Notes under the pieces: generated by a model
Database searches by the model: none
Seen by the model: the letters and a program-made list of their open reading frames with translations, nothing else
Told to the model about the DNA's origin: nothing
Position numbers and translations under genes: made by a program
In this document: piece by piece, positions 22,568 through 32,966 of the stretch
Position numbering within the stretch: position 1 is the first letter of the stretch
Layout of the letters: each line of letters begins with the position of its first letter
Assembly: GCF_003325755.1 (NCBI RefSeq)
Contig: NZ_QORI02000008.1
Span: 164,760 to 228,759, forward strand
DNA length: 64,000 bases
Source: Pseudomonas sp. SST3
Lineage (GTDB): Bacteria; Pseudomonadota; Gammaproteobacteria; Pseudomonadales; Pseudomonadaceae
Direction: 5' to 3'

Positions 22568-23140
22568 TCAGGTTCCTTGCAGACTTTCACGGGCCAGGCG
22601 TCGTTCGGTCGCCTGTTTCTGCAGGATATGCCGCGCGAGCAGTTGCCGTTGTGCATCAGTCAACGCTTCGAAGGAAGTGCCAATGGCAAATCGCCCGTCA
22701 TCGAGTGGCTGGCAGGTTGCTATGCGCGCCGTCAACAACATACCCAGGCCTTGCGGCATCAATGCCAGTTTCAGCGTCCGGACCGAACCCTCGTCGAGTG
22801 GCTGATCATTAATGAAGCTGATGCCGCCTTCCGAGAGAACCACTTCGCGCGCCGGCCCGAGGTGCTTTAGCAGGTCCTGTGCGAGCACCTGGCCGATCAG
22901 ATCGATGCGCTTGTTCTGCACTTTAAGATAGTTGGCGAGCGTGCGGTTACCCTCGGCTATCTGACGCAGCAGATGCTGTGCTTCGAAGTCGAGCTGGTGC
23001 AGTTCACCAAGCAAGTCGAACAGTTGCATCGAACCTTTACCGGAGACTGTTTCGGCGTGTTCCGGTGGCAGTATTTCCAGTGCGATCATGTCCTCGATAC
23101 GATAGTATTCGCGGCGATCTTCGGTGTCTTCTGTGGGCAT
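22568..23140 (-). CDS. PilZ-domain protein
   Basis: 190 aa from the ATG at 23140 (MPTEDTEDRREYYRIED). The in-frame extension to 23197 is not family-like. The N-terminus shows an RREYYRIE stretch of the type seen in c-di-GMP-binding PilZ domains (RxxxR). A helical region spans residues about 40-95, and the C-terminal part (LSEGGISFIN, FAIGTSFEAL) looks like the PilZ barrel. It could be a c-di-GMP receptor. It is three nucleotides from the 101-aa gene and co-directional. Confidence 0.78.
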   Translation of the reverse strand: MPTEDTEDRREYYRIEDMIALEILPPEHAETVSGKGSMQLFDLLGELHQLDFEAQHLLRQIAEGNRTLANYLKVQNKRIDLIGQVLAQDLLKHLGPAREVVLSEGGISFINDQPLDEGSVRTLKLALMPQGLGMLLTARIATCQPLDDGRFAIGTSFEALTDAQRQLLARHILQKQATERRLARESLQGT

Positions 23141-23184
23141 GTCGATCCCTGGGCTGCAGTGATGGCTTGAGTGTATCAGGCCGC

Positions 23185-23212
23185 TTGGCAACGTCATTCA
23201 GCTTGTTATTTT
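23185..23212 (+). promoter_or_regulatory. Candidate promoter of lolCDE
   Basis: TTGGCA (23185-23190), 16-nt spacer, TATTTT (23207-23212), 28 nt before the lolC ATG. Moderate match only. Confidence 0.4.
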
Positions 23213-23240
23213 CCGCCAGCGTAAGCGAACCCATCGATCT

Positions 23241-24488
23241 ATGTTCAGACCGCTGTCCGTGTATATCGGGGCGCGCTACACGCGCGCCAGACGTCGCAGC
23301 CTCTTCGTCTCCTTCATTTCCTTCACCTCGATGATTGGGCTGGCACTGGGCGTGCTGGTTATGATCGTCGTGCTGTCGGTAATGAACGGTTTCGATCATG
23401 AAATGCGTACCCGCGTGCTGGGCATGGTCCCGCACGCCACTATCGAAAGCCCGACGCCGATTGACGATTGGCGAACCCTGGGGCAGCGACTTGTGCAGCA
23501 TCCGCAGGTTTCAGCAGTGGCGCCGTTCATACAGATGCAGGGTCTGCTGACTCATCGTGGTCAGGTCACCAAGACACTTATCAATGCGGTGGATCCTGAA
23601 ATCGAGTCGGACGTCTCGATCATCGGCCAGTTCTTCCGCGAGGGCTCGCTGGCAGATCTGGCGCCCGGCGAGTTCGGTATCGTTATCGGTGACAAGGCGG
23701 CCGACAAGCTTGGCGTCGGTATCGGCGACAAAGTCACCTTCGTGGCTCCGGAAGTAACGGTCACCCCGGCGGGCGTTTTTCCGCGCATGAAGCGCTTTAC
23801 CGTGCGTGGCATCTTTCATGTCGGCGCGGGTGAGATTGATGGTTATGTGGCGATGGCCAATATTTCCGATTTAGCACGGCTGCACCGTTGGAAGCCAGAT
23901 CAGGTTCAGGGGCTGCGCCTGCGTTTCGATGACCTGTTCCAAGCACCGCGCATTGCCTGGGAGCTGGCCGGCCAGCTGGGCGATGAGTTCTATTCCCGGG
24001 ACTGGACCCGCACCCACGGCAATCTCTATCAAGCGATACGCATGGAAAAAGCCATGATCGGCTTGTTGCTATTGCTGATCGTCGCGGTGGCGGCTTTCAA
24101 TATCATTTCGACGCTGGTCATGGTCGTGACTGACAAACGTGGCGACATCGCCATTCTGCGAACGCTTGGCGCGACGCCCCGGCAGATCATGGCGATCTTC
24201 ATGGTTCAGGGCACGGTGATCGGTGTTGTCGGCACTCTGGTGGGCGCTTTGCTCGGCATCTTCGCCGCGCTCAACGTGAGCAGCTGGATCGCTGCGCTCG
24301 AGCGGCTGATCGGGCACAAGTTTCTTAGCGCCGATGTGTATTTCATCGACTATCTGCCGTCCAGGCTGATGACCACCGATGTGGTACAGGTCTGCGTCGC
24401 GGCGCTCGTCCTGAGTTTTTTCGCCACCTTGTACCCGGCATGGCGTGCGGCCCGTACCCAACCGGCCGAAGCGTTACGATATGAGTGA
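23241..24488 (+). CDS. lolC: Lipoprotein-releasing ABC transporter permease (LolC/LolE family)
   Basis: 415 aa inner-membrane permease. There is one helix near residues 25-50, a large periplasmic domain (about 50-270), then three C-terminal helices and the conserved C-terminus [19 protein letters not shown]. It forms part of LolCDE, which extracts outer-membrane lipoproteins from the inner membrane. Its paralogue lolE, of identical length, follows lolD. Assignment of which is LolC is by order. It overlaps lolD by 8 nt. Confidence 0.93.
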   Translation: MFRPLSVYIGARYTRARRRSLFVSFISFTSMIGLALGVLVMIVVLSVMNGFDHEMRTRVLGMVPHATIESPTPIDDWRTLGQRLVQHPQVSAVAPFIQMQGLLTHRGQVTKTLINAVDPEIESDVSIIGQFFREGSLADLAPGEFGIVIGDKAADKLGVGIGDKVTFVAPEVTVTPAGVFPRMKRFTVRGIFHVGAGEIDGYVAMANISDLARLHRWKPDQVQGLRLRFDDLFQAPRIAWELAGQLGDEFYSRDWTRTHGNLYQAIRMEKAMIGLLLLLIVAVAAFNIISTLVMVVTDKRGDIAILRTLGATPRQIMAIFMVQGTVIGVVGTLVGALLGIFAALNVSSWIAALERLIGHKFLSADVYFIDYLPSRLMTTDVVQVCVAALVLSFFATLYPAWRAARTQPAEALRYE

Positions 24489-25194
24489 GCTGGTTATGAA
24501 TGAAAAGTCTTCGAAGGATGGCGCGGTGCTGAGTTGCCGCAATCTTGGCAAGCGCTATGAGCAGGGTCCGGAGTCGGTCAGTGTGCTCTCCGGATTGCAG
24601 CTGGAGCTTTTCCCTGGTCAAAGGGTCGCCATTGTCGGCAGTTCAGGCTCGGGCAAGAGCACGCTACTGAACCTGCTTGGTGGTCTCGATACACCCAGCG
24701 AAGGCAGTGTCTGGTTGGCGGGAGAGGAGCTTTCCGCGCTCAGCGAGAAGGACCGCGGCCTGTTGCGTAACCGCGCACTGGGCTTCGTCTACCAGTTCCA
24801 TCACCTGCTGCCAGAGTTCACCGCCCTGGAGAACGTGTGCATGCCGCTCCTGATTGGCAAGACGCCGATCCCGGAAGCTCGGGGGCGAGCAACCGAACTT
24901 TTGCAACGAGTGGGGCTTGGTCACCGGTTGGCGCATAAGCCGTCCGAGCTGTCAGGGGGCGAGCGGCAGCGTGTGGCGATTGCCAGGGCGTTGGCCAACC
25001 GTCCGGCGCTGGTATTGCTTGACGAGCCTACCGGCAACCTCGATCACCATACGGCCCAGGGCATTCAGGATCTGATGTTGGAATTGAGCAGCTCGCTGCG
25101 TACGGCCTTTCTCGTTGTTACCCACGATCCGCAACTGGCCGGGCAGATGGATCACATACTGCGCCTCGAAGACGGCCGGCTGGTGGCTGGCTGA
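24481..25194 (+). CDS. lolD: Lipoprotein-releasing ABC transporter ATPase
   Basis: 237 aa from the ATG at 24481. The ATG at 24496 (MNEKSSKDG) is an equally plausible start. It carries Walker [10 protein letters not shown], the Q-loop in [11 protein letters not shown], the signature LSGGERQ, Walker [14 protein letters not shown] and the H-loop THD. It powers LolC/LolE. Its stop overlaps the lolE start (TGATG). Confidence 0.95.
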   Translation: MSELVMNEKSSKDGAVLSCRNLGKRYEQGPESVSVLSGLQLELFPGQRVAIVGSSGSGKSTLLNLLGGLDTPSEGSVWLAGEELSALSEKDRGLLRNRALGFVYQFHHLLPEFTALENVCMPLLIGKTPIPEARGRATELLQRVGLGHRLAHKPSELSGGERQRVAIARALANRPALVLLDEPTGNLDHHTAQGIQDLMLELSSSLRTAFLVVTHDPQLAGQMDHILRLEDGRLVAG

Positions 25195-26441
25195 TGTTCA
25201 GGCCGCTCAGCATTTTCATTGGCAGCCGCTACACGCGGGCCAAGCGTCGTAATCATTTCATCTCGTTCATTTCGCTGACTTCGATGATCGGTCTTTCGCT
25301 GGGTGTATTGGCGATGATCATGGTGCTGTCGGTGATGAACGGTTTCCAGCGCGAGATGAGCAACCGCATTCTCGGTATGGTGCCGCATGCCGTGATCGCC
25401 GGCGACGGACAGCCTGTGGACGATTGGCAATCGCTGGCTGAGCGGCTCCGGGCGCATCCCGGGGTGCTCGGTACCGCGCCGATCACCCAGCTCGAGGGCA
25501 TGCTGTCGTTCAAGGGCTCGATGCAGCCGATCGAGGTCAAGGGCATCGATCCGCAGGCGGAAGGGGATGTGTCGATCCTCGGTTCGAAGATGATCGCCGG
25601 CAGGCTCGATGACCTCGAGCCAGGCGAGTCCGGGGTGATCCTCGGGCTGATGACCGCGCGTCGATTCGGCCTCAAGCTGGGCGACAAGCTCACCCTCATC
25701 GTGCCCGAACTCAGCGATGCGCCCGGCGGCATCACGCCGCGGATGCAGCGCCTGAACGTCGTTGGGGTGTTCAAGGTCGGGGCCGAGCTGGATGGCAGCC
25801 TGGCGATGATTCATCGGGTCGATGCGGCACGGATGCTTCGCTGGGAGCCGCATCAGGTCGAAGGCGTGAGAGTCAGGCTGGCTGATCTGTACCGGGCGCC
25901 AGAAATCGCGGCAGAACTCGTTGGTGAGCTCGGTGAGGATTACCGTGGCGAGGATTGGTCGCTTACTCAGGGCAGCCTGTTCAGCGCGATGAAGATGGAA
26001 AAGACCATGATCGGTCTGCTGCTCTTGTTGATCGTCGCGGTTGCCGCCTTCAACATCATCGCCACGCTGATCATGGTAGTGGCCGATAAGCGTGCCGATA
26101 TCGCGATATTACGTACTCTCGGGGCGACACCCCGAGAGATCATGGCAATCTTCATGGTTCAGGGCAGCATCATCGGCTTGACCGGTACCTTGATAGGAAC
26201 CGTACTCGGGGTACTTGGTGCCCTGAACGTCAGCGCGCTGGTGGCTTGGCTGGAAAAGGTGTCGGGTCAGCACATTTTCAGTTCGGATGTGTATTTCATT
26301 AGCACGTTGCCGTCAGAACTGCGGCTCGAAGATGTCCTGCTCGTGACCCTGGCAGCGCTGACGCTCAGCTTTCTGGCAACGATCTACCCGGCGTGGCGCG
26401 CTGCACAGACTCAGCCTGCCGAAGCCTTGCGCTACGAATAG
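25194..26441 (+). CDS. lolE: Lipoprotein-releasing ABC transporter permease (LolE)
   Basis: 415 aa paralogue of lolC with the same topology and nearly the same ends ([19 protein letters not shown] at the start, [18 protein letters not shown] at the end). The periplasmic domain differs more, as expected if one permease recruits LolA and the other binds lipoprotein. It is the last gene of the lolCDE operon and converges on the DUF2062 gene. Confidence 0.93.
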   Translation: MFRPLSIFIGSRYTRAKRRNHFISFISLTSMIGLSLGVLAMIMVLSVMNGFQREMSNRILGMVPHAVIAGDGQPVDDWQSLAERLRAHPGVLGTAPITQLEGMLSFKGSMQPIEVKGIDPQAEGDVSILGSKMIAGRLDDLEPGESGVILGLMTARRFGLKLGDKLTLIVPELSDAPGGITPRMQRLNVVGVFKVGAELDGSLAMIHRVDAARMLRWEPHQVEGVRVRLADLYRAPEIAAELVGELGEDYRGEDWSLTQGSLFSAMKMEKTMIGLLLLLIVAVAAFNIIATLIMVVADKRADIAILRTLGATPREIMAIFMVQGSIIGLTGTLIGTVLGVLGALNVSALVAWLEKVSGQHIFSSDVYFISTLPSELRLEDVLLVTLAALTLSFLATIYPAWRAAQTQPAEALRYE

Positions 26442-26450
26442 AGTGGTGTA

Positions 26451-26966
26451 TCAGCGGCGGTCCAGCTGCCGCTTGCGCCAACTGCGGCTGACCCACCAGC
26501 GCCAGTAGATCTGCGTAGCGAGGTAGCCCAGTACGGCGATCACGATACCGACGACAAATGAGCCAAGGAACAGCGGCTGCCAATGGCTGTTAAGCATCTG
26601 GCGAACCCAGGCGAGGCTGAGCTCCATTGGCATCGGCGACACAGGGGTGTCCATCAGCCAGGCGCCGACTTTATAGTTGCAGTAAAACACCGGCGGCATC
26701 GTCAGCGGATTGGTCAGCCAGGCCAGGCCAACAGCAATCGGCAGGTTGGCCCTGGCCAATACGGCACACAGCGCCGCGGCCAGCATCTGCATGGGCATCG
26801 GAATCATGGCCCAGAACAGGCCGATCGCCATCGCCCTGGAAACCGAATGCCGATTGAGATGCAGCAAATTGGGGTCATGCGTCAGTGTGCCGAGAAACCG
26901 CAACGACTTGTGCGTCTTTAAGCGGTCAGGGTGCGGCATGTAGCGTTTGAAAAAACGACGCGGCAT
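26451..26966 (-). CDS. DUF2062 membrane protein
   Basis: 171 aa. It begins with basic MPRRFFKRYMPHPDRLKTHKSL; a central region of two or three hydrophobic segments (AIGLFWAMIPMPMQMLAAALCAVL; PLFLGSFVVGIVIAVLGYLA) holds the DUF2062 signature NLPIAVGLAWLTNPLTMPP. The family is conserved in proteobacteria but of unknown role. It lies between lolE and comEC on the opposite strand. Confidence 0.88.
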   Translation of the reverse strand: MPRRFFKRYMPHPDRLKTHKSLRFLGTLTHDPNLLHLNRHSVSRAMAIGLFWAMIPMPMQMLAAALCAVLARANLPIAVGLAWLTNPLTMPPVFYCNYKVGAWLMDTPVSPMPMELSLAWVRQMLNSHWQPLFLGSFVVGIVIAVLGYLATQIYWRWWVSRSWRKRQLDRR

Positions 26967-27146
26967 GAAGATTCTCTAGCGGGGTGAAGCGCGCCCGATT
27001 ATGCCTGAAACGAGACTCGGCGCTGAGAGGAGTTTGTGACATAAATTCTACACTGTGGGGCCGACAGGACGTCGGTCAGACCACAACGACCCGGCCTCCG
27101 ACCCTGTCGGATGTGCCTTCGCTGGAATGGAATCCAGGAGAACCCC

Positions 27147-29372
27147 ATGCGTACAGCGATGCTGGCGCTGGCCGCAGGCCTTCTACTGCTACGCTTTCTA
27201 CCGCAACTGCCACCCGTATCGACGCTACCCTTCCTGTTCGTGGCGGGTCTGGCCTTGTTGCCGTTCCGCGGGCGAGCGATCGGGTGTTTCCTTTGCGGGT
27301 TTGCCTGGGCCTGTCTGAGCGCTCACTGGGCCCTGGACGACCGCCTCCCGACGGAACTCGACGGCCGCACATTCTGGCTCGAAGGGCAGGTAACCGGCCT
27401 GCCGGATGTTCGTGGCGGTGTGGTGCGCTTCGAGCTCGTCGACATTTCGTCCCGGCATAGCGGTCTGCCTTCGCGGTTGCGCCTGGCCTGGTACGGCGGG
27501 CCAAAGGTGCAGGCGGGTGAGCGATGGCGGCTTGCCGCGAAATTGAAAAGGCCGCGCGGGCTGGTCAATCCACATCCGTTTGATTACGAGGCTTGGCTTC
27601 TTGCTCGGCGAATCGGTGCCAGCGGCACGATCAAGGCTGGTGAAAGACTATCGGCCGCTGCAGGAGACGAGGTGTGGCGCGATCAGCTGCGCCATCGGTT
27701 GATGGCTGTTGATGCACAGGGGCGCTCGGGAGCAATCGCAGCGTTGGTGGTTGGTGATGACAGTGGCCTGTCCACATCCGACTGGCGCATTCTTCAAGAC
27801 ACCGGCACCGTGCATCTAATGGTCATCTCGGGGCAGCATGTGGGGATGCTGGCCGGTTTGCTCTATGGCCTGGTTTCATTATTGGCGCGCTGGGGAATCT
27901 GGCCGCCGCGAATTTCTTGGCTGCCCTGCGCCTGCGGCCTCGCGCTGGGCGGTGCGCTCGCGTATGGTTGGCTGGCGGGCTTCGAGGTCCCGGTTCAGCG
28001 AGCGTTGGTGATGGTCGCGCTGGTGCTTGCGTGGCGCCTGCGGTTTCGGCATCTCGGTGTCTGGCTACCGTTGTTGATCGCGCTTGATGGTGTTCTGCTG
28101 ATTGATCCGCTGGTCGGTCTGCAATCTGGGTTTTGGTTGTCGTTCCTGGCCGTGGCGGTGCTCGCACTTATCTTCCGTGGCCGCATTGGCAACTGGAGTT
28201 GGTGGCAGGCGCTGGGTCGCGCGCAGTGGCGTATGGGACTCGGCCTATTGCCGGTATTACTCGCGCTGGGTTTGCCGGTCAGCCTGAGTGGCCCGGTTGC
28301 CAACCTATTCGCGGTCCCGCTGGTCAGCGCGCTGGTCGTGCCGCTGTCGCTGATGGGCTCCGCGCTGCTGTGGTTGCCGGGCATTGGGGAGGCGTTGCTA
28401 TGGTTGGCGGGTGGGCTGCTGGCGTTTCTGTTCGATGCGCTGGAGTGGCTCGCTGGCTGGCAGCCCGCGTGGCTCTCGGCCTCGTTGCCACTGTGGGGCT
28501 GGTTGCTGGTGGTATTGGGAATGCTGCTCGTCCTGTTACCGGACGGAGTGCCGTTTCGGGCACTTGGATTGGTGCTTCTCACGCCATTGCTGTTTCCGCC
28601 GACCAATCGGCCCGCCGCGGGGCAGGCGGAAGTCTGGGTGTTCGATGTTGGCCAGGGTCTGGCCGTGCTGGTGCGCACGCACGAACACGCATTGCTGTAT
28701 GACGCGGGACCACGCTACGGTGACTTCGATATCGGTGAGCGAGTTGTGTTTCCGTCGCTGCGAGCACTGGGAGTCGCCGATCTTGACCTGCTGGTCCTTA
28801 GTCACGCCGATAGCGATCACGCCGGTGGGGCTCAGGCGATCCAGCGACAGATGCCGGCCGCGCGAGTGCTCAGTGGCGAGCCGGAAAGGCTACCTGCGTC
28901 GTTGAAGGCCGAGGTATGCCGCTCCGGAGCGAGCTGGGAATGGGATCGTGTCATTTTCACGTTTTGGCGGTGGTCCCAGGCTCAGGATGGAAACCAATCC
29001 TCCTGTGTGCTTCTGATCGAGGCGGATGGCGAACGCTTGCTGCTCACCGGCGACATTGATGTGTCGGCCGAGCAGGCGCTGCTGGCGAGCGATATGCCGC
29101 TCGACGTGGACTGGCTGCTTGTGCCGCATCATGGCAGTCGCAGCTCGTCTTCGACCGTATTCATCGAGGCGACAGGTGCCGACGGTGCGTTGGTTTCGCG
29201 CAGCTTGCACAACGCCTTCGGCCACCCGCATCCTGATGTCGTGCAGCGCCTGCAGGCATCCGGTGCGCAGCTACATGACACAGCTGAGCAGGGTGCGCTG
29301 CAGATCCGTCTTGGACGTTTCGAGCCCGTTCGAGGAATGCGCGCCGAACGTCGGTTCTGGCGGGAAAAATGA
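27147..29372 (+). CDS. comEC: DNA internalisation competence protein ComEC/Rec2
   Basis: 741 aa from the ATG at 27147 (MRTAMLALAAGLLLLRFLP), with CCAGGAG ideally spaced upstream; the start at 27111 is rejected. It has N-terminal helices, an OB-like periplasmic domain with LKRPRGLVNPHPFDYEAWLL, and the competence transmembrane core (MVISGQHVGMLAG near residue 225). The C-terminal metallo-beta-lactamase-like domain shows SHADSDHAGG and PHHGSRSSSS. It forms the inner-membrane channel for single-stranded DNA in natural transformation, a trait typical of the stutzeri group. Confidence 0.95.
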   Translation: MRTAMLALAAGLLLLRFLPQLPPVSTLPFLFVAGLALLPFRGRAIGCFLCGFAWACLSAHWALDDRLPTELDGRTFWLEGQVTGLPDVRGGVVRFELVDISSRHSGLPSRLRLAWYGGPKVQAGERWRLAAKLKRPRGLVNPHPFDYEAWLLARRIGASGTIKAGERLSAAAGDEVWRDQLRHRLMAVDAQGRSGAIAALVVGDDSGLSTSDWRILQDTGTVHLMVISGQHVGMLAGLLYGLVSLLARWGIWPPRISWLPCACGLALGGALAYGWLAGFEVPVQRALVMVALVLAWRLRFRHLGVWLPLLIALDGVLLIDPLVGLQSGFWLSFLAVAVLALIFRGRIGNWSWWQALGRAQWRMGLGLLPVLLALGLPVSLSGPVANLFAVPLVSALVVPLSLMGSALLWLPGIGEALLWLAGGLLAFLFDALEWLAGWQPAWLSASLPLWGWLLVVLGMLLVLLPDGVPFRALGLVLLTPLLFPPTNRPAAGQAEVWVFDVGQGLAVLVRTHEHALLYDAGPRYGDFDIGERVVFPSLRALGVADLDLLVLSHADSDHAGGAQAIQRQMPAARVLSGEPERLPASLKAEVCRSGASWEWDRVIFTFWRWSQAQDGNQSSCVLLIEADGERLLLTGDIDVSAEQALLASDMPLDVDWLLVPHHGSRSSSSTVFIEATGADGALVSRSLHNAFGHPHPDVVQRLQASGAQLHDTAEQGALQIRLGRFEPVRGMRAERRFWREK

Positions 29373-29443
29373 GAACAGGGGCCGTCGGCGGCCTGCCGAC
29401 CCTATGCTAGAGTGGCGCCACTTTTTCGAGGGGGATGCATCTC

Positions 29444-30076
29444 GTGTGGGAGCTGGTTAAAGCGGGCGGCTGGATCATGCTGCCAATCATTCTGTGTTCC
29501 GTTGCGGCCGCCGGCATCATCGCCGAAAGGCTATGGACGCTGCGGCCGAGCCGCGTGACCCCGCCGCATCTGCTCGGCCAGGTGTGGAAATGGATCAAGG
29601 ACAAGAAGCTCAGCAACCAGAAGCTCAAGGAGCTGCGCGCCGATTCACCCTTGGGCGAAATTCTGGCAGCCGGGCTGGCCAACTCCAAGCATGGTCGGGA
29701 AATCATGAAGGAGTGCATCGAGGAGGCTGCGGCTCGCGTCGTCCATGACCTCGAACGCTACCTCAACGCGCTGGGTACCATCGCGGGCATCGCACCGTTG
29801 CTCGGGTTGCTAGGCACGGTGCTCGGCATGATCGAGATCTTCAGCGCCTTCATGGGCTCCGGTATGGCCAATGCACCCTTGCTCGCGGCGGGCATTTCCA
29901 AAGCGCTGATCACCACTGCCGCAGGCTTGATGGTCGGTATCCCCGCATTGTTCTTCCATCGCTTCCTGCTGCGCCGCGTCGAAGAGCTGGTGGTGGGTAT
30001 GGAGCAGGAGGCGATCAAACTGGTCGAGGTCGTGCAGGGTGATCGTGACGTCGATCTGGGAGAGGGCAAGGCGTGA
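29444..30076 (+). CDS. exbB: ExbB/TolQ-type proton-channel protein
   Basis: 210 aa MotA/TolQ/ExbB-family inner-membrane protein. Three helices: LPIILCSVAAAGIIAERLW near the N-terminus, and a helical pair in LNALGTIAGIAPLLGLLGTVLGMI and KALITTAAGLMVGIPALFF. I prefer the GTG at 29444 (MWELVKAGGW), because the GAGGGG Shine-Dalgarno is 9 nt away; it would abut the ATG at 29435. It overlaps exbD by 4 nt. No TonB or TolA is nearby; the partner is unknown, though this pair is always next to lpxK in pseudomonads. Confidence 0.88.
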   Translation: MWELVKAGGWIMLPIILCSVAAAGIIAERLWTLRPSRVTPPHLLGQVWKWIKDKKLSNQKLKELRADSPLGEILAAGLANSKHGREIMKECIEEAAARVVHDLERYLNALGTIAGIAPLLGLLGTVLGMIEIFSAFMGSGMANAPLLAAGISKALITTAAGLMVGIPALFFHRFLLRRVEELVVGMEQEAIKLVEVVQGDRDVDLGEGKA

Positions 30077-30501
30077 AGTTTCGTCGCAAGGCGCGGGAAA
30101 ACGTCGACATCGGCCTGGCCCCGCTGATCGATGTGGTGTTCATCCTGCTGCTGTTCTTCGTCGTGACCACCACCTTTACCCGCGAAACTCAGCTCCAGGT
30201 GGATCTGCCAGAAGCGGCCAGCGGTACACCGCCGCAGGAGGCGGAGAAGAAACGGTTGGAAGTGGTCATCGATGTCGATGGTAGCTTCAGCCTCAATGGC
30301 AAGACGCTGATCAAGCATGACCTGAGCACGCTAATGGCGGCGCTCAGCAAGGAGTCGGGCGGCGATACCAGCCTGCCGATGATCATCAGCGCCGACGGCA
30401 AGACGCCACATCAGGCAGTCATTACTGCCATGGATGCAGCCGGGAAGCTGGGTTTCGCACAGCTGCGTATCACTACCGTCGAGGCCCAGCCGGAGCCCTG
30501 A
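30073..30501 (+). CDS. exbD: ExbD/TolR-type biopolymer transport protein
   Basis: 142 aa with a GTG start. One N-terminal helix carries the family aspartate ([21 protein letters not shown], Asp about 20), which lines the proton path. The periplasmic domain follows (residues about 45-140). It stoichiometrically complements the upstream ExbB. Its TGA overlaps the lpxK ATG, so exbB-exbD-lpxK are translationally coupled. Confidence 0.9.
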   Translation: MKFRRKARENVDIGLAPLIDVVFILLLFFVVTTTFTRETQLQVDLPEAASGTPPQEAEKKRLEVVIDVDGSFSLNGKTLIKHDLSTLMAALSKESGGDTSLPMIISADGKTPHQAVITAMDAAGKLGFAQLRITTVEAQPEP

Positions 30502-31505
30502 TGTCTTTAGCTGATCGTCTGCAGCGAGCCTGGTACGAAGGGCATCCGGCTTTGGCCTTGCTCGCCCCGCTGGAGGCGCTCTATCGGCGCGTGGTTATTG
30601 CCAAACGGAAGAAGTTCGTCAGCGGCGCCATCGATTGCTATCGGGCGCCGGTGCCTGTGCTGGTGGTGGGCAATATCACCGTTGGTGGTACCGGCAAGAC
30701 TCCATTGATTCTCTGGCTCATCGAACACTGCCGCCGGCGCGGCTTGAAAGCGGGGGTGGTCAGCCGCGGCTACGGCGCCACGCCACCGTCACATCCATGG
30801 CGGGTGAGGCCGGAACATTCGGCGGTCGAGGCGGGCGACGAACCACTGCTGATCGCGCAGCGAACGGGTGTACCGGTCATGATTGATCCGGACCGCGCAC
30901 GCGCGGTTCGCGAGCTGCTCAAGCAAGAACCGCTCGACCTTATTTTGTCCGACGATGGATTACAGCATTACGGGCTCGCACGCGACCTCGAACTGGTACT
31001 CATTGATGCGGCACGTGGCCTGGGCAATCGCCGTTGCCTGCCGGCCGGTCCCCTGCGTGAACCGGTGGAGCGGCTGGAGTCAGTCGACGCGGTGCTGTTC
31101 AACGGGGCGGCGGTCGGTGACCCCTCCGGTTATGCCTTCACTTTACAGCCGTCACGACTGATAGAGCTCGTTAGCGAAAAGGTCTGGCCGCTTGATCATT
31201 TTCCACCTGGGCAGCAACTGCATGCGGTCGCCGGGATCGGCAATCCGCAGCGTTTCTTCACCACGCTCGAGGCGCTACACTGGCGGCCGATTCCGCACCC
31301 CTTCGCCGACCACGCCTGTTATAGCCCGGAGCAGCTGAGTTTCAGCCCCGAGCTACCGCTAGTGATGACCGAGAAGGATGCGGTCAAATGCCGGGCATTC
31401 GCGCTGCCAGGCTGGTGTTATCTGCAGGTGCAGGCCGAGCCATCGGCGGCGTTCGTGACCTGGTTCGATGCCCAGCTGGACCGCTTGTTGCCCGCACACC
31501 CCTAA
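30501..31505 (+). CDS. lpxK: Tetraacyldisaccharide 4'-kinase
   Basis: 334 aa. It phosphorylates the 4' position of the lipid A disaccharide precursor at the inner membrane. A P-loop [14 protein letters not shown] near residue 55, [26 protein letters not shown] and MTEKDAVKC are all present. The start is shared with the exbD stop. Confidence 0.95.
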   Translation: MSLADRLQRAWYEGHPALALLAPLEALYRRVVIAKRKKFVSGAIDCYRAPVPVLVVGNITVGGTGKTPLILWLIEHCRRRGLKAGVVSRGYGATPPSHPWRVRPEHSAVEAGDEPLLIAQRTGVPVMIDPDRARAVRELLKQEPLDLILSDDGLQHYGLARDLELVLIDAARGLGNRRCLPAGPLREPVERLESVDAVLFNGAAVGDPSGYAFTLQPSRLIELVSEKVWPLDHFPPGQQLHAVAGIGNPQRFFTTLEALHWRPIPHPFADHACYSPEQLSFSPELPLVMTEKDAVKCRAFALPGWCYLQVQAEPSAAFVTWFDAQLDRLLPAHP

Positions 31506-31552
31506 AGCTGCTCGATCTGCCAGGTGCGGTCGACGGCACCCAAGGAATGCGC

Positions 31553-31738
31553 ATGGATACCAAACTGCTCGACATTCTCGCCTGCCCGCTCTGCAAGGGT
31601 CCGCTGAAGCTGACCGAGGACAAATCCGAATTGATTTGCAAGGCCGATGGCATGGCCTTTCCTGTGCGAGACGGTATTCCGGTGATGCTCGAAAGCGAAG
31701 CCCGCACCCTTGACGTGGATGAGCGTCTGGACAAATGA
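31553..31738 (+). CDS. Trm112-family zinc-ribbon-like protein
   Basis: 61 aa: [20 protein letters not shown] is the family N-terminus with CxxC; a third Cys lies in ELICKADG. It ends [13 protein letters not shown] is 7 nt upstream of the ATG at 31553, which rules out the longer in-frame start at 31388 inside lpxK. Trm112 relatives act as small partners of methyltransferases; the bacterial role is unknown. It sits between lpxK and kdsB and overlaps kdsB by 4 nt. Confidence 0.9.
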   Translation: MDTKLLDILACPLCKGPLKLTEDKSELICKADGMAFPVRDGIPVMLESEARTLDVDERLDK

Positions 31739-32499
31739 GTAACGCTTACACCGTCGTGATCCCGGCGCGCTATGCGTCCAGTCGCCTTCCCGGCAAACCG
31801 TTGCAGGACATCGCCGGCAAGCCGATGATTCGCCATGTATGGGAGCAGGCCAGCAGAAGCGGTGCACAGCGAGTGGTGGTCGCCACCGACGACAGGCGCA
31901 TCCTGGAGGCGTGTGAAGGCTTCGGCGCGGAGGCGCTGCTGACCCGCGTCGAGCATAATTCAGGTACCGATCGGCTCGCCGAAGTGGCGAAAAAGCTGAG
32001 CTTGGCGGCTGACGCGATAGTCGTCAACGTGCAGGGTGATGAGCCGCTGATTCCGCCTTCGGTGATAGACCAGGTCGCACTCAATCTCTCCGCTCACCCG
32101 GAGGCGGCAATCGCCACGCTCGCCGAACCCCTTAGCGATTCGAAAGCGCTGTTCAATCCGAACGTGGTAAAGGTTCTCAGTGACATTAACGGGTTGGCGC
32201 TCACCTTCAGTCGAGCGCCGTTGCCGTGGGCGAGGGATGAATTCGCGACTGACCGGGATGCGCTTCCGCCGGCTGTTCCGTACCGTCGACACATCGGCAT
32301 CTATGCCTATCGGGCCGGATTTCTGTCTGACTTCGTTGCGTGGGGGCCTTGCTGGCTGGAAAACACCGAGTGCCTTGAGCAGCTGCGTGCGCTCTGGCAC
32401 GGCAAGCGTATTCATGTCGCCGATGCGGTCGAGGCACCTCCGGCCGGCGTCGACACCGCCGAGGATCTCGAGCGCGTCCGCAAGCTGCTCGGAGTCTAA
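31735..32499 (+). CDS. kdsB: CMP-KDO synthetase (3-deoxy-manno-octulosonate cytidylyltransferase)
   Basis: 254 aa. It activates KDO with CTP for LPS inner-core synthesis. The nucleotide-binding N-terminus [37 protein letters not shown] and the C-terminal [17 protein letters not shown] are diagnostic. It shares an lpxK-kdsB-murB envelope operon. Confidence 0.96.
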   Translation: MSNAYTVVIPARYASSRLPGKPLQDIAGKPMIRHVWEQASRSGAQRVVVATDDRRILEACEGFGAEALLTRVEHNSGTDRLAEVAKKLSLAADAIVVNVQGDEPLIPPSVIDQVALNLSAHPEAAIATLAEPLSDSKALFNPNVVKVLSDINGLALTFSRAPLPWARDEFATDRDALPPAVPYRRHIGIYAYRAGFLSDFVAWGPCWLENTECLEQLRALWHGKRIHVADAVEAPPAGVDTAEDLERVRKLLGV

Positions 32500-32501
32500 A
32501 C

Positions 32502-32966
32502 GTGAAGGTTCTGTTCGTTTGCATGGGTAACATCTGCCGCTCGCCCACTGCCGAGGCGGTATTTCGCAAGTACGTGCAGGACGCTCAGCTGGACACTCGA
32601 ATCGCCATCGATTCGGCTGGAACCGGTGACTGGCATGTTGGCAAGGGGCCGGATCAGCGCGCTTGCCAGGCCGCGGCCAGACGAGGCTATGACCTCAATG
32701 CTCTAAGGGCACGTCAGGTAACTGTGGAGGACTTCCAGCGCTTCGATCTGATCCTGGCGATGGATCATGACAACCTGAGGCGACTGCAGGTACTACGTCC
32801 GTCAGACTCCCATGGGGAACTTGATCTGTTCCTGCGCCGATACAAGCTAGGCGCAGACGCTGTGCCCGATCCGTATTACGGGGGCGAGGATGGTTTCGAG
32901 CAGGTGCTCGATTTGGTCGAAAGGGCATCTGCGGCGCTGCTCGACGAGCTCCGAGGGCGCCTGTGA
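32502..32966 (+). CDS. Low-molecular-weight protein-tyrosine phosphatase
   Basis: 154 aa with a GTG start and GGAG upstream. The catalytic P-loop VLFVCMGNICRSPTAEAVF (CX5R: Cys with Arg) is N-terminal and the general-acid DPYYGGEDGFEQVLD loop is C-terminal. Substrates are unknown; in other bacteria such enzymes control exopolysaccharide kinases. It overlaps murB by 4 nt. Confidence 0.93.
   Translation: MKVLFVCMGNICRSPTAEAVFRKYVQDAQLDTRIAIDSAGTGDWHVGKGPDQRACQAAARRGYDLNALRARQVTVEDFQRFDLILAMDHDNLRRLQVLRPSDSHGELDLFLRRYKLGADAVPDPYYGGEDGFEQVLDLVERASAALLDELRGRL

Noticed and set aside
31388..31552. Longer start for the Trm112-like gene
   Set aside because: It overlaps lpxK; the ATG at 31553 has the Shine-Dalgarno and the family N-terminus.
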